This document shows positions 18,274-32,000 of a stretch of 64,000 bases of DNA, piece after piece. The first letter of the stretch is position 1. Every line of letters begins with the position of its first letter. Source of the DNA: Berberis thunbergii (lineage: Eukaryota; Streptophyta; Magnoliopsida; Ranunculales; Berberidaceae); the NCBI GenBank assembly GCA_003290165.1, contig QNQO01000683.1:124001-188000 (forward strand), read 5' to 3'. Under the pieces are notes generated by a model, which worked only from the letters and a program-made list of their open reading frames with translations, searched no databases and was not told the origin of the DNA. The position numbers and the translations under genes were made by a program.

Positions 18274-19701
18274 GGGGGTGATATTCAATTACGAATTTTA
18301 ATAAATTGTGAATGATTTTTAAATTCATTAAAATTCAGGGGTATTCAATTAAAGATTTAAAATAATACATATAAATCTAGGGGTATTCAAATACGAATTT
18401 TAAATGATTATTTTAAAATCCATCAAAATCACGGGGGTATTCAATTCATGCTTTTCAAAAGTCCACCAAAATCAGGGGATATTCAAGAAGTGGTGGATTT
18501 TAATGGATTTGTTAAAGTTGTGGATTTTGAAGGATTTTCTGAGTGAAAATTATATATAGCAAGAATTATTCCAAATCCAACCTTACCCCCTCATATTTCA
18601 ACGGATTTGTATTGGCTATTGTTAAATAACACCACCATTTTCACTGAAGGACACCACCACCCCATTTTTTTGTAATCTGCTGAAGGACACCACCACCTTC
18701 CATTATCTTATCTCTTCACAGGAGCAACATCACCCCGCCCCACAACTCTGGCTACGCCACCATGCCCTACCACCGCTGGTTGCACCACCACCTGCACTTC
18801 CTCTTCTCCTTTGTTCTTGTTATTCGTTTTTGTTATTATTCATTTATTTTCATTCTCTTCCTCTTGTTTTCTCTTATTCTTGTCCTATCTTCTTTTCATC
18901 TTTGTTTTTTGTTATTCTATTTTTTTCTTCTGATTTCTTCTTATACTTTTGTCTTTGTTTTTCTTCTTCTTTTATTTTTTCTTCTCTTTTTTCATTTTTT
19001 TTTTATTTTTCACCCTTGCAGAGGTTCCTACGAGTGGAGGTTCCCCACTTGCTAGAACCTTCGCGAAAGCAAAAACAAGATAGGAGAAAAAAAATGGATG
19101 AGGAGAAGAAGAAGAAGAGAGCGAGAGGAAAAAAAAACAGAAAAAAAGAATATGATATGGGGGGGGGGGGTGAGGTTGAAAATGGGAGGATGTGGGATGA
19201 GAGGTGGTGGTGATTGATGGATAAGAATAAGAAGATGAAGGAGGAAGAGGAGAGGTGGTGGTAGTGGCGATTGAAAATTAAGATGAAGAATAAGAGAGGA
19301 GGATGAGAGGTGGCGGTGGCGGGGATAATAATTTGAAGTAAATTAGTTATTTATATTACTTTTGGATCATGTATTTGGATTTTTTTTTTATTTGAAGTAA
19401 AATTCTTGTAACATACAGACAATTGTTTAATTGATGTTTTATGATTTGTGTTGGCATGAATAACAATGTAGGTGATGTTTTTTCATTGCTTCTTATTACT
19501 AATAACATATTTATAAAAATTCATTGAATTTATAATAATTCATAGAAATCCTTAGCAAACCTTTATAAAATCTACAAAATTCAATCATTTAAAATTCACC
19601 AAAATCCACTGGATTTTGAAAAATCATTTGAAACCTTTCAAAATCCATGAGATTTAAAATTATCCAGAGTCCATTCAAATCCCAAATTGAATATCTCCAC
19701 C
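18274..19701. mobile_element. PIF/Harbinger-like non-autonomous element, TAA duplication
   Basis: The left end GGGGGTGATATTCAATT and the reverse complement of the right end (GGTGGAGATATTCAATT) form imperfect terminal inverted repeats. TAA flanks both sides (18271-18273, 19702-19704). Subterminal arms are rich in inverted TTCAATT and AAAATCC motifs. The interior has a pyrimidine-rich arm (18780-19015) and a purine-rich arm (19060-19280). No transposase. Confidence 0.55.
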
Positions 19702-19966
19702 TAAGTTTAAGGTTTTCGTTTAAATGTGCATTAAGATGCCCGTCTCAATTTTTCTAGTATGATACTGAAAAATACTAATGACGTGAAAGGTATTAGAAGT
19801 TTTATAATAATAATATATATTTTAAATTATAGCGCTTGTATTGATCATTAGTTTTATTAGAATTCGAGTTTTTTGTTTAAATATACCTTGAGAAACTATT
19901 TTCATTCATTTGAAAAAAATTGAAAAATATTAATGGCGAGAAATGAATTGGACGTTTTTTTAATAA

Positions 19967-19989
19967 TATATATATATATATATATATAT
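19967..19989. repeat. (TA)n microsatellite
   Basis: About 12 uninterrupted TA units. Confidence 0.85.
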
Positions 19990-20379
19990 TTTTAAATTTA
20001 GCGTTTCTATTGATCATAGGTTTTGTTGGAAAGATCTTCAAAAATGCATTTCAACGATATTAAGTTAACCAAAATTCGACAACTATAGAGATAGTTATGT
20101 CAATTTTCATTTTGAGAAAAAATAAAATACAAAATTTTTTCTCTCTGCCACATGTACATTCCACAAATTTTTTTGCCATTCTATATGTTTTATAATTACA
20201 AACATGTCATTATAGAGAATGAATCTCAACCCACAACATTTTTCCAACTTTCAATATAGCCTTATTTTGTCTCAATCTTTTTGTTTGTCATAGTCATCAA
20301 TGAATAGTAAAACACCATTCTGAATTGTAATATAGACATAGATTGAAGATTCGTTATAATTGACTCATTGACCTGAAAC

Positions 20380-21430
20380 CAGACAATACTGCTGAAGAAT
20401 ATCTTTGACCGAATGGGCTTCAGCTAAAGAGATTCTGCAGAAAAACATTAGATCATTCTCATAGAGTAAATGACTAATCGAAGGGGAATGTTTGTGGAGT
20501 TTGATACCTTGAATTATGTTTCAGCCTTATGGAGAAGGCGTAAGAGTGTTATTGCTACCAACAAGAATATGTACTGATATAGGTGGCCACTTTGGCAGAT
20601 TCTCCTGGATGGCTTAATGGGATGAAAGGAAAACCATTGAGAATGACCTGGAGAGAGGTCGTGAAAACACATTGATTGATAATTTCAATCCACCATTCTG
20701 TAAAACCAAGTTGTTTGAACACTTAAGCCAGAAAAGACCATTCAACCCTATCATGGGCTTTGGCCATATCCATTTTGATTGTCATCTACAAATTTTTTTT
20801 TAAATGCTTAATTTGATAGAAAGTTTCATGTGCAATGCTAACATTATTCGCTATCGAGTGATTGCGGAGAAAAGCCTCTTGGTTAGGAAAAATAATGTTA
20901 TCAAACATAAGTTTTAGACGGTTGGCAATCATATTCTTAAAGTCTATCTTATTTCACATAGTGAGGCTATAACTAAGCTTCTTCGTTTTGAGATGGATAT
21001 TGTGAGTCGAATAGGGGTGTTTTCTAGGGGCCCAATTAGTTTGAATCATCCGACGGCAAGAAGGATCTCTGGTCCACATATGGAATAATTTAAAAGGTTT
21101 TGGATTTGGACTGAAATTAGAGGCTAACTGAAGGGAAATAACCCTGTGATCCGAAGATGATATGTGAATTGTATGGGCATAAACAAAAGGGAATAAATGT
21201 AGCCACTAAGTGGAAACAATGATATGATCCAATTTAGCTTTAACCACATTTTGTATTTTCTTTTGTTGTTCCAGGTAAATTGAAAGCCATTAAGAGGGAA
21301 ATCCATCATTTGATAACTATCAAGAAAATTTCTAAGGTGACTGAGACTAGAATTAGTAGGTTGATCAGCTACCACCCATTTCCCCCCCAAATTGATTGAT
21401 AACATTCAAATCTCCAATAATAAGTCTTGG
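20380..21430 (-). mobile_element. LINE relic: endonuclease plus reverse-transcriptase fragments
   Basis: On the minus strand, 21124-21430 reads an APE-endonuclease C-terminal region (LRNFLDSYQMMDFPLNGFQFTWNN). 20640-20960 reads an RT segment in broken frames (RLKLMFDNIIFPNQEAF, SIANNVSIAHETF, KMDMAKAHDRVEW). The linker between them is mostly deleted. Several stops and frameshifts. Confidence 0.75.
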
Positions 21431-21768
21431 TAAAGGTTGAATAGAGTAAATGTTGAAACCATTTGTTTATTGTCAAGTCTGTCATCTGAATTCTAAAGAG
21501 CCAAATTCCAACTTTTACTTAATTTTTAAGTTAATTTATTTTTGTATCATGTAACGTGAGTACAACTTGTATGAATAAGCTAAATTAGTCACCATATATT
21601 ATGTAGTATAATACAGAAAATACAATACTGAGTATTTATATAAATAATCTAGAACTTGAACTAAATAATAATATAAGGTAAAAGTCTTATAACAAAATGA
21701 AATTTTTTTGTTATCTCCAAGCTCATATGTCAGCACAATTCTCGTTAAATACAAATAAACAACATTTA

Positions 21769-22089
21769 GGGTGTGTTTGGTTGTACGGAATCCTATGCCA
21801 TGGGAATTCACTACATTTTAGGCTAAATTGATATATCACTCCACATCCACCATTTGGTTTTGTGATCAATGGTGGGAATGAAAGTCCCATGAACATGAGA
21901 ATCACATGCCTTGGGGGGGGGGCAAGGAGTAAGATTCTCATGTTCATGTGACTTCAATTTCCACCATTGATCACAAAATCAAATGGTGGTCAAATGGTAA
22001 ATGTGGAGTGATATATCAATTTAGCCTAAAATATAGTGGTCCCCTCATGAATTCCCGTGGCATAGAATTCCATGCAACCAAACACACCC
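21769..22089. mobile_element. Tourist-like MITE (321 bp), TTA duplication
   Basis: A near-perfect fold-back element starting GGGTGTGTTTGGTTG and ending with the complementary CAACCAAACACACCC. TTA lies on both sides (21766-21768, 22090-22092). The arms pair over most of their length around a G-run loop at about 21915-21923. TIR and 3-bp duplication fit the PIF/Harbinger superfamily. Relatives lie at 33166-33336, 48195-48466 and 55927-56045. Confidence 0.88.
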
Positions 22090-23095
22090 TTAGAAGTAAA
22101 TTCTTGCATCTTTGAAAGTAAATAAAACATCAAGTAAAAGTCTTATAATAATATGAGAATTTTTTTTGTTATCCCAAAAAACAATTATTAAGGAAAGCAT
22201 TGCATCTTTGAAAATAAAGAGAGCATACTGCTCATGAAGGTCACCAAGAATACTTGAATCCTCCCCATACTCCTGCTCACAAAAAAAAATGTGGCTTTTA
22301 GAAGTGGGAAGGACCAAATTGTCAAAGACATTGTTGAAGATAACATATATTGAGAAATTCGATGAGAAGATATAAATCTTGAGTATCGAATCCAAAGACA
22401 GAGAAATGTTTGGAAATGTGAAAGAAAGAAGGTTTTAGATGTGGTGAATTTGACTAGTCAATAATAGTTGAAAATGATGATGAGGAGAAGAACCCCAATT
22501 CTAGCTGGCTTGGGAAAGGGGTGAGATTACTGCCTGAGGGGCAAATGTACACTTTTGCCTCCCAGACAGCAACCAGGCAGAGAATTACTCGGAGAAGAAT
22601 TATACGTAGATACTTTTTTTTTTCCAAACCATCCAAGTCCAATGAAATGTATAAATAAAAATAAAGAAATGAATTTGCTGTTCGATTTTAAACTATGAAA
22701 CATATCTCCGATTATTTATATTGAGTTGGTCCAATTTAATGAAGATGAAGATGGCATGTGAAGGGAATGAGATGAACAAATATACGAGCGAATAAAAAAA
22801 AAAAGGAGAACATGATAATAAAGTAGAGGATCAAAACTAAAAATGATAAAAGAAAATGAGAGCGAAGTTACATAGAAACAACTTTGATCCACAAAATCCA
22901 ACTTTGGAGGTACGCAGAATATATGATATTTTACTTTTATATAAGGTTAATTATATAAGGTTTTATGGACCCTTGTCTAGTAAAGTAAACCATTGATATG
23001 TTCAATAACTCCATGGGCCGAAATCAATTGATCCCAAAACGAAAAGAATCAAACCGCACTCGAGGGTAGGGTCTGGTCGGGTTTCCCGAGCGACG
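22090..23095. other. Upstream flank of the M16 peptidase gene
   Basis: AT-rich, with no supportable gene. The last 60 bases before the ATG become GC-richer, as expected of a 5' UTR. No clear TATA box could be assigned. Confidence 0.4.
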
Positions 23096-26000
23096 ATGGA
23101 TTTGCTTCCCGCAGAGACTCCGCAGATCGCACAGAGACATGGTTTCAGGTCTCTGAAGCTATTGAACATATCAATGGAGGATACGTTGGGAGAAACCCCA
23201 GTTGGAGTCGACTACGGTAGACTCGACAATGGTCTATATTACTACGTTCGATCCAATTCCAAGCCCAGAATGCGAGCTGCTCTCGCTCTCGCTGTTAAAG
23301 TTGGGTCAGTTTTCTCTTCAATTTCATACCACTGTTTATTATTATTATTCAGGATTGGTTGATTCTTTATGGCGTTTTGGCTTTGCAATCCAATTTCTGT
23401 TTTCTTGATTTCGTGAATGATGGATGGCTAATTGGGGTTTTGGTTATTCTGAATGAGTTGATTAGTTACCAGAAGAAAATAAATGTACAAGTAGACAACT
23501 TGAATATCAACAAATGTGAATGAATTTGTAGAAAGCTGAGTCAGTTAATGGGAGTGTGCACTGGCCTTCGATTCTTCATGAGGTTTTGGTCTTACGTCTA
23601 ATTTGTCTTCTGGAATTTATTTTGTTTTCTAATTTGTTGAATGCAATTCATTTGATTGAAGGTTGTGTGGAACACAGTAATACTATTATTCGCAAACTTT
23701 TCGCATTCACAAGGGGAAACATGATAAACACTGGAAAGACACTCCACACTTTCCACAGTTATATTATTTGAAAGTTTCAAGTATAGTAAGACAAGGTAGC
23801 AATACACATATTGCCGTAAAATAAAGTTTATGGCTGAAAAAAAAAACAAAAAAACAAAATATGTTGTATTGTATGTATGTGTCCCAGTGTAAGTGCGGTT
23901 TTTAGTTGACTTCTCCGACACACTTGTTTGTGCCGTTGTTGAACATCTCATGATTAAGAGATGCACTGAGTTTGTACACAATGGAAATGAAGGAACATGA
24001 AATTCTTAAATTATGTTTATTCAGGCCAATCAGAATATGCTTTCCAGACCAATCAAACATTGCGCTAACAATCTACCTGCAAATGACATGCTTCTATGAG
24101 GTCTTGACCTATAACTACCTAGAACAAAAATCTTAATACTCGTCTAATGTTTCACTACTTGCATCTTGGTATATTTCATACTTCCTCCTTTCGTTTAGTA
24201 TGAAGTGAGTCAGTTCATTTGGTTGGTTGCAGTTCAGTTGTTGAGGAGGAGGAGGAGCGCGGGGTCGCTCATATTGTTGAGCATCTTGCTTTCAGTGCCA
24301 CAAAAAGGTACACAAATCATGATATTGTGAAGTTTCTTGAAAGCATCGGGGCAGAGTTTGGAGCTTGTCAAAATGCCTCAACGTCCGCAGATGAAACCAT
24401 ATATGAGTTGCTCGTGCCAGTGGATAAGCCCGAACTGTTGTCTCGGGCCATATCAATATTAGCAGAATTTAGTTCTGAGGTAGAGATTTTTATTTATGCT
24501 ATGCAACTTAAGTATTAGTTCAATTAACTCGTGGAGAATAGGTACGTGTTTCAGCAGAAGATTTGGAAAAGGAAAGAGGTGCTGTTCTAGAGGAATATAG
24601 AGGAAGCAGGAATGCCACTGGTCGGATGCAGGATGCTCACTGGGGGTTGATGATGGAAGGTTCAAAGGTATTACCAAATGTTTTCTTTCTTATTATCTGA
24701 ATTTTATATGTTTGTTACCTTTCTGTTTTCAATCTAATTTTTACTGCACTGAATTCAATTTATTTGCGATTTTTATTCTTCTTAAGGGTATCTTTGAGCT
24801 AGGACCTTATCTAAAGTTTTCTTCACCAATCTATATCCTTTATCTGTTATAAATTTTCTGTTATTTTATTTTTGTTGATAGGCAACTTCTATTGGAACAC
24901 AAGGTCCCACTTTCTAGGTTAGCTTTTACAGGTTGTCCACTTGTTATTTAAACTCAAAATTTGGATTAACATTGGAATGCAGTGGATCCATGCTTCCTTA
25001 ATAAAATCTCGGAATTCCAATGCGGGAAAAAATCTCTCAAATTATAATGTGGAACCGGATTGAATCTCTCCCTATTCGTTTGTCTCATTTTCTCTGAGAT
25101 CACAAGTTAGTGTCCCCTGAAACAGAACACATTTAAGATATCTAGATACTTCAGTTTGCCATAAGCTATTGTGTCTGGCACTATAAGACACTCAGATATT
25201 TCATGGACAGGGCAAGAGACACCTACTGATGTAAGATATTGATTGAACACTTACTAATAAATATAGTCTTAATTTTTTTATGACGAGTGATATAAACATA
25301 TTTTATGCAAGCAGATGTTCATGTCTTAATTGTGTTTGTGAAAAATGTAAACTGCCTATTGTGTCTCCTTGCTATATTATAGGATACCCTAGCCCTATCC
25401 CTGTCCTAGATTGAACAAAATTTGTGTCGATCTTTGTAGCCCATGCCTGTGTCGGTACCAAATCCATAACCATGCATCAGAGGAAAGCACACCTCTCTCT
25501 AATGCTCTTCTCCTCTTTTTGTACAAAACTCTCACCCATTCCTTTGTTGTATAACTCTCCTCTCTCTCATAGTCTCTTTTCCTTTTTGGATGTCGACCCA
25601 CCCTCCATCAAAAGAAACTTGTTTTCTAGTGCATATTTGTGTTCCTCTCCCGCACTTGTCAATACCATTTATTTTCTCCCTCCAATATGTTTCTTGTATG
25701 AATTTAGATAAATTAGAGAGAGAGAAACACACCAAGCAAGGGTTTTAGAATGTGTCATATTTATATTCATTCGCATTTGAGTTAATTTATATTCTAATGC
25801 AAAAAGTAATAGGTTACAGTCCTAAAGTTAAACTCTTCATATGTAACAATTGCTTGTAATGCAGCTTTGACTGCACTATTACTTGTCTCAATCTCATTTA
25901 ATATTACTAGTTTCTGTCTTGTTATATTAATATTGTTAGACGATTGCAGTATGCTGAGCGTCAGCCAATTGGATTGGAAAAGGTCATACGAATGGTTTCT

Positions 26001-29000
26001 CCTGAGACAGTAAAACAATTTTATCAGAAGTGGTATCATCTACACAATATGGCAGTGGTAGCTGTTGGGGACTTCTCTGACACACAGGTTCAAGTTTATT
26101 GTTTGCAGGATCTAACATATGACAATTATTGGTTTTGCACTCATTGTTTCTTATTGTGTTTCCTTTACCTGATTTCCCTGTTTTTTTGTTCCCTTTTTTC
26201 CAGAGTGTGGTTGAGTTGATCAGAATGCATTTCGGCCATAAAATTTCTGCGCATGACCCTCCACCAGTGCCAATTTTTCCCGTCCCATCACATAATGAGC
26301 CTCACTTTTCATGTTTTGTCGAGTCTGAAGCTGGTGGGGTCAGTATTCCTGGATATACGATGTACTTGAGCACATTTTTTCTTCTATGAGTGCTATCTTG
26401 ACCTCATCATGTTTATGTATGAAATGCCACATGACACATCAACACTGACAATTTTCTCTTGGATTGGACTATGACAGTCTGCCGTGATGATTAGCTGTAA
26501 GATGCCTGTGGGTGAGCTGAAGATAGTGAAGGACTATAGAGATTCACTAGCAGAATCAATGTTTCATTGTGCTTTGAACCAGAGGTACTTCAAAATATCT
26601 CGTAAAAAAGACCCGCCGTATTTCTCATGCTCTTCTACTGCAGATGTTTTCGTACGGTCTGTTAAGGCTTATATGATGACCGCAACTTGCAAAGAGAATG
26701 GAACTGTTGAAGCTTTGGAGTCAATGCTATTAGAGGTGCTTGCTAACTTGATATATGGAATTCTTTTTTTTTTCTTCTGCTGGGTATTCAGTTAGTTTTT
26801 GAATTGGGTTTTCATTCCATTATTTTCATGAGCACCCAACGACATTGACAACAATGGGAAGTGTTACCACCATCATTTATTTACTACTTCATTTTCAGAT
26901 TGCTAGAGTTCGACTTCATGGGTTTTCCGAGCGTGAAATATCCACGGTCCGAGCATTGTTGATGTCAGAGATTGAATCTGCCTATTTGGAGCGAGACCAG
27001 ATGCAATCAACTAGTTTGCGAGATGAATATTTGCAAGTATGGATCTTGCCTTAATTTCTTGTCATCCTCCCTTGCAAGTATTTAAGGGTGTGTTTGATTT
27101 TTTGGGAAAAAAGTTTTCACGGAAAAAATGTTTTCTATGGTAAAAAAAACTGTGGAAAAATTTCGCTCAAATTTTTTTTCCACTGTTTGATTGCACCAAG
27201 GAAAAAACTATTTGTGTGTTTGAAACTGTGGAATACCCATAAACAAAAAACGTCGCGAGGGAGCCTATCAGTTTCATGGCTGGTGACAATATAATATCTA
27301 ACACCATAGTTCATATCTCTCTTAAGCATTTCATCAAATACCTAATGTAACACATATTATTACCATGTTTGTAGTTAGCAATATCAATGCCTTGCTCTTC
27401 TACCTCTTCATTCAAGATACTTGTACAAGTGTTGATGCATTTGTTTGTAAAATTGTTAAGTTCTCATAAGACCCCACCCAATCAAAATCTCAAGTTCCAC
27501 ATACCCATTTGATAAATGACAAAAGTCCAGACACACAAACTGTCAAACACCCATTAAAAGCAACAGAAATCCCAATTAAATCAGATAAAAACCGCTGAGT
27601 TTGATGTGTGTTCTTCGATGGGTGCCTATGAAACTGAAAGTGAGAAAGAGAGGGAGTGGAGAAAGGATGAACAAGCCCAAGTTCTTCCTTCAAAATCCTG
27701 TATTTTTCAAGAGGGAGCAACGCAAACTCTTCACCATTGGAAGTTGAGAGAGAAAGAGAGAAAAAAAGAAAAGAACAAGGAGAAGATCACACGATGACTA
27801 GTGGAGCAACAATGAGTCTTAAGTTGTTGAGAGAGATGATATATATATATATATACATATATATAGGGGAGGAACCGATGGAGGGCTGAGTCGAGGAGCA
27901 GCTATGAGTCTCAAGAGTAGTTGTCAAGAGATACGAGATTGAGGAGAGGGGCTGAGTCGAAAGACCAGCTATAGCCTCGCCTCAATCTCTCTCGAGAGGA
28001 AAGACAAAAAACAACAATGAAAAGTTTTCTTGGGGGGAACCAATGAAATTTTTTTAGGAATGAGGCAAGAAAACAGGGTTACATGCCGTAAATTCTCTTT
28101 CCCAAGCCAAAATCAAACATGGAAAAGCTTTTCATTTTCCATGAAATTCCCAAAATCCAAACACTAGTGTAAATATTTTTTCTGGTAGAAATAAACCAAA
28201 AAATCTGGACACTTTGGAAAAGTCTGAAAGTTGAATTATAATTTTGAGAAAAGAGATTAATAGAAAAGAAATACATGTAGCTTTGATAACCTACTTGCCT
28301 GGATAGTAACTTTTGTTCTATACTTGTACTGTACAAGTTGAGGAAAGCATTTACCTCCTATGCTACGTGATATCCGTGTTGAGTAGGCTACACGCTGGTT
28401 TAGCTTTTGGTATCGTGCTGATTTGTGTGTAATTTCACAGCATTTTCTCCATGATGAACCTGTCGTTGGAATTGAGTTTGAAGCAAAACTACAAAAGACC
28501 ATTTTACCTCGTAAGTTCAATATACTGACTATATTAGCTTCTTTGATCTGCTGACTAAAAAATGTGTTCTTATGGACCTTCTTTGATTATTTATGAAATG
28601 TCTTCTCATCTTCCCCACTATTGAAAATTTGCAGCACAGTTTATTATATCTATAGATTCATGTTTTTTTTTTTGTCTTTTTGTAATAGAAATATCAGCAG
28701 TGGAAATATCTAAATTTGCCGAAAGATTCCGCACATCATGCAGCTGTGTCATCAAGACAGTTGAACCTCGACATCGTGCCACAATAGATGATCTTAAAGC
28801 TGCTGTCTTGAAGGTCAATTGTCTTGAAGAAGAGATGAACATTGCTCCATGGGATGATGAGCACATCCCAGAAGAAATTGTTAGCACAATGCCAGATTCG
28901 GGGTAAGATTGATCCAAGCTTAATCTGTATGAAAGGAGTCATCTGTTGTCGATTAGTGATATTACTAGTATTAGTAGTTAATAAAACAAATGGGCTAAAA

Positions 29001-32000
29001 AATGATTTGTGGTGTGGGGAGGGGGGTGGGGGGGGGGGGGGGTGGGTGGTTGAGAGAGAACAATTAACATTCACATTGATGGCTGGTTGTTTTGAATGAA
29101 GAAGCCAACCACTATATTAATAGTAGTTCGAACAAATGATTTAGCTAAAAGATTTCATTTTGTGGAAAAATATCAACACCAATATTGTTGGGTAGTTCTT
29201 TTGAAGGTATAAATTTGACACTCCCTTGCTATTACTGACTGTCACAATCCCTAATGTTGTACTACTTTCATCTTAATGCATTCCAGTTTGCTCTAGTGAT
29301 CCTGCTACTTAAGAAGTTTCAGCCTAGCTGTAATCTTTGTCTTCAATTTGACTATTTGACAAAAATGCAATTTCTATAGGTCTCTTTATTCTTCATCTCA
29401 CTACCTTCCTTCCCTATATTTCTCCAAACTTCACTTCTCTCTCTGATGTACAACAATTGTACAACTGTGTCATACTTTGTCAGATGGCTCATCTTCAAGT
29501 CTACTAATCAATCTACTCTTCTTCAGCCTGAAATAGCGTCAGATTGGTTTTTTATTACCTGACGAAGCTTTCAGAGATTACTTAATCCAAATAACTAAAG
29601 AACCATGTGCAGACAAGTACAATATATAGTTCACTCAAGTTACAAAGTGGCAACTTACAAGTTACATCCACAAAAAAGAAATCCACTTCGAAGACACTTG
29701 TGACATGGTTCCACCAAGAGTATTAATTACTACTTGTGGTTGACTCCCATGACACAGCCTTATCACGATGATCTTCCTCCCGACCTTAGCTACACATCAA
29801 GATCAAGACCACCCCCTTTTAGGCACACAAGGAAAGGGAAGAGTGGAAAATGAATGGATGTTTTAGAACAGAAAAAAAAAATACACAAAAAATCTTGTAG
29901 CTTTCAAAGAAAAATTTATGCATTTGTCAAGATGCCAAAAAATTCTTATTTTAGATGAAAGAGGGAGAACATAGGAGATGAGAGAAATCTTCAAAATCTG
30001 CGATTTTCATGTTTTTCAGGAAAGTTGTTCGACCTGTCTAGTTTTGCCTTTGACCTTTCCTGATAGGTTGAGTAAGGTTCGGATCACTTGAATTCCACAT
30101 TAACCCAAGACTTGATTTCAGGCATAACTGTGAGCTCAGACTTCAACTGGTTGAACTCTATGTTTGATCAGCCCAGTTCTACAGTCGTAGCTCGACTTAA
30201 TGGTTGTGCGGATTTTCTGTCTTTCATTTTCCATTATTTAAATCAATTTGAAAAACTTTTGGTAAAGTTTAAAGGCATCATGTTCTATTGAGGCTTGTAC
30301 TTTTTAATATAATAATTTTTTTTATCAGAAAAACAAAAGTGTTATAAAAGATTGGATGGGGCTGCCTCCAATAGGAGAGGACACCAACAATATACATCAG
30401 TTGATACTATTGTAGACTGTGTTCTCGCAGCTAAACATATATGAGGAGAAGTGTATAACATGAAGTTACCCGAATTCTTATCTCTACAGCCAAAGAGTAG
30501 CCTTGATCTCTATCCACATACTATTAATATCTTATGTACATTCCTGAACACCCTATTGTTTCTTTCTCTCCAAACTACCCAAACTATTGCATGGACCATT
30601 CTCTCCCAAGTCCATCTACCAAAACCATAGAGGTCCCTTCTCACGTTTTTTAATTCATAACAGACTCTAATCTAACCTAATACACCAAGGTTTGGAATGA
30701 GATGACAGCAAGCAAATTTGGAGCTCACATGTCCATAACTTTGTTTTTTTTTGAAAAGCAAAATATATGTAATTCGTTCCCAATCACCATTGGCTTTTCT
30801 GAATCAGGTTAGTTGATTGGTTCCGTAATGTGTCTCAAACCAGTGAGAGAATTCTTTCTTAGATGGACTAGAGTGTCTTAATTCTTTTATATTTCTCAGA
30901 TAGATTTTGTTGGTATTTGTGTTTGAACTGTTATGTTGTTGGCTAAGATGCATGATATGGTAGTACCCTTGCCTAAAACTGCATCTCGTATTTAGTGCAT
31001 GTGAGCCAATACAAGAAGTTCGAGTTGATTGTGAGTTTTTATTTCTTTAAGAATATCCGATATTTTGCTACGTAGTCACCTCTCTCTAGAAATAGAATCA
31101 AGTAGCAAACAACATCATAAGTTTCTAGTTTAGCATCTTCCTACGAAATCCGTTGTATATCTTCTCAGATACTTAAAACTGTTTCTTTCAGGAGTATTGT
31201 GCAACAGGTGGAGTTTTCCAGCATCGGAGTGACTGAATTACTCCTATCAAATGGCATGAAAGTCTGTTATAAATGCACAGATTTCCTTGAGGATCAGGTA
31301 CAAAGTAACTTTATAGACTTGGTGTGTAAACAAAATTCTCCAGAGGCATGACCATATTTTATTTCAATTCTAAGGGTTATTTTGGTAATTTTCTTATTAG
31401 GATCTTGGGTTTTGCTTAAATTTATTAGCTCTATAAGTAAAGCCAAAGGCAACTGCGGCAAATGGTTATTTAGTTTGAATGAAGTGATTTTGTGTTTGAG
31501 AAATGTTGTAAGATTCTGAGAAGAGTTTTTTCCTCTTTTAATCACTTGGCTTTTGATTTTGTGATTGCTTCAGCCACAGATCACTTTGAGTTTGGTATAG
31601 GAGTAGTTGGAATCTAGGGAATCAGCAAAGAAAGAAACTAATGAGTGAAGCTTTCATAGCTCTACTGAGTTTCAGAATCAATTGGTGGTGCTTTAGTCAT
31701 CCAATTGATTGAAATAAACTGTTCTGTGGTGCTTCTGTAGTCTGAATCAATTGTAAGACTTGGTGAAGCTTTTGTAGCCCAACCCACCTTGTCAATCTCT
31801 AAAACCTTGGTCATTTTTTTTTCAATCAAACAACAGGAAAATATCAATAAAAAAAAAGTGACCAAGGTAGTCACAGTACAAGAAAAGGTTAAAGCTTTAC
31901 AAGGAGATTACAAAGTATACAAGCTAGCCCAATAAAAAATACATGTATGAAAGGGATACCCTCTAAATAACCCCAAACATTGCCCCAATTCCAAATAAGG

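Noticed and set aside
18762..19213. Phe/Leu-rich plus-strand frames
   Set aside because: They lie in the low-complexity interior of a Harbinger-like element and look like compositional artefacts.
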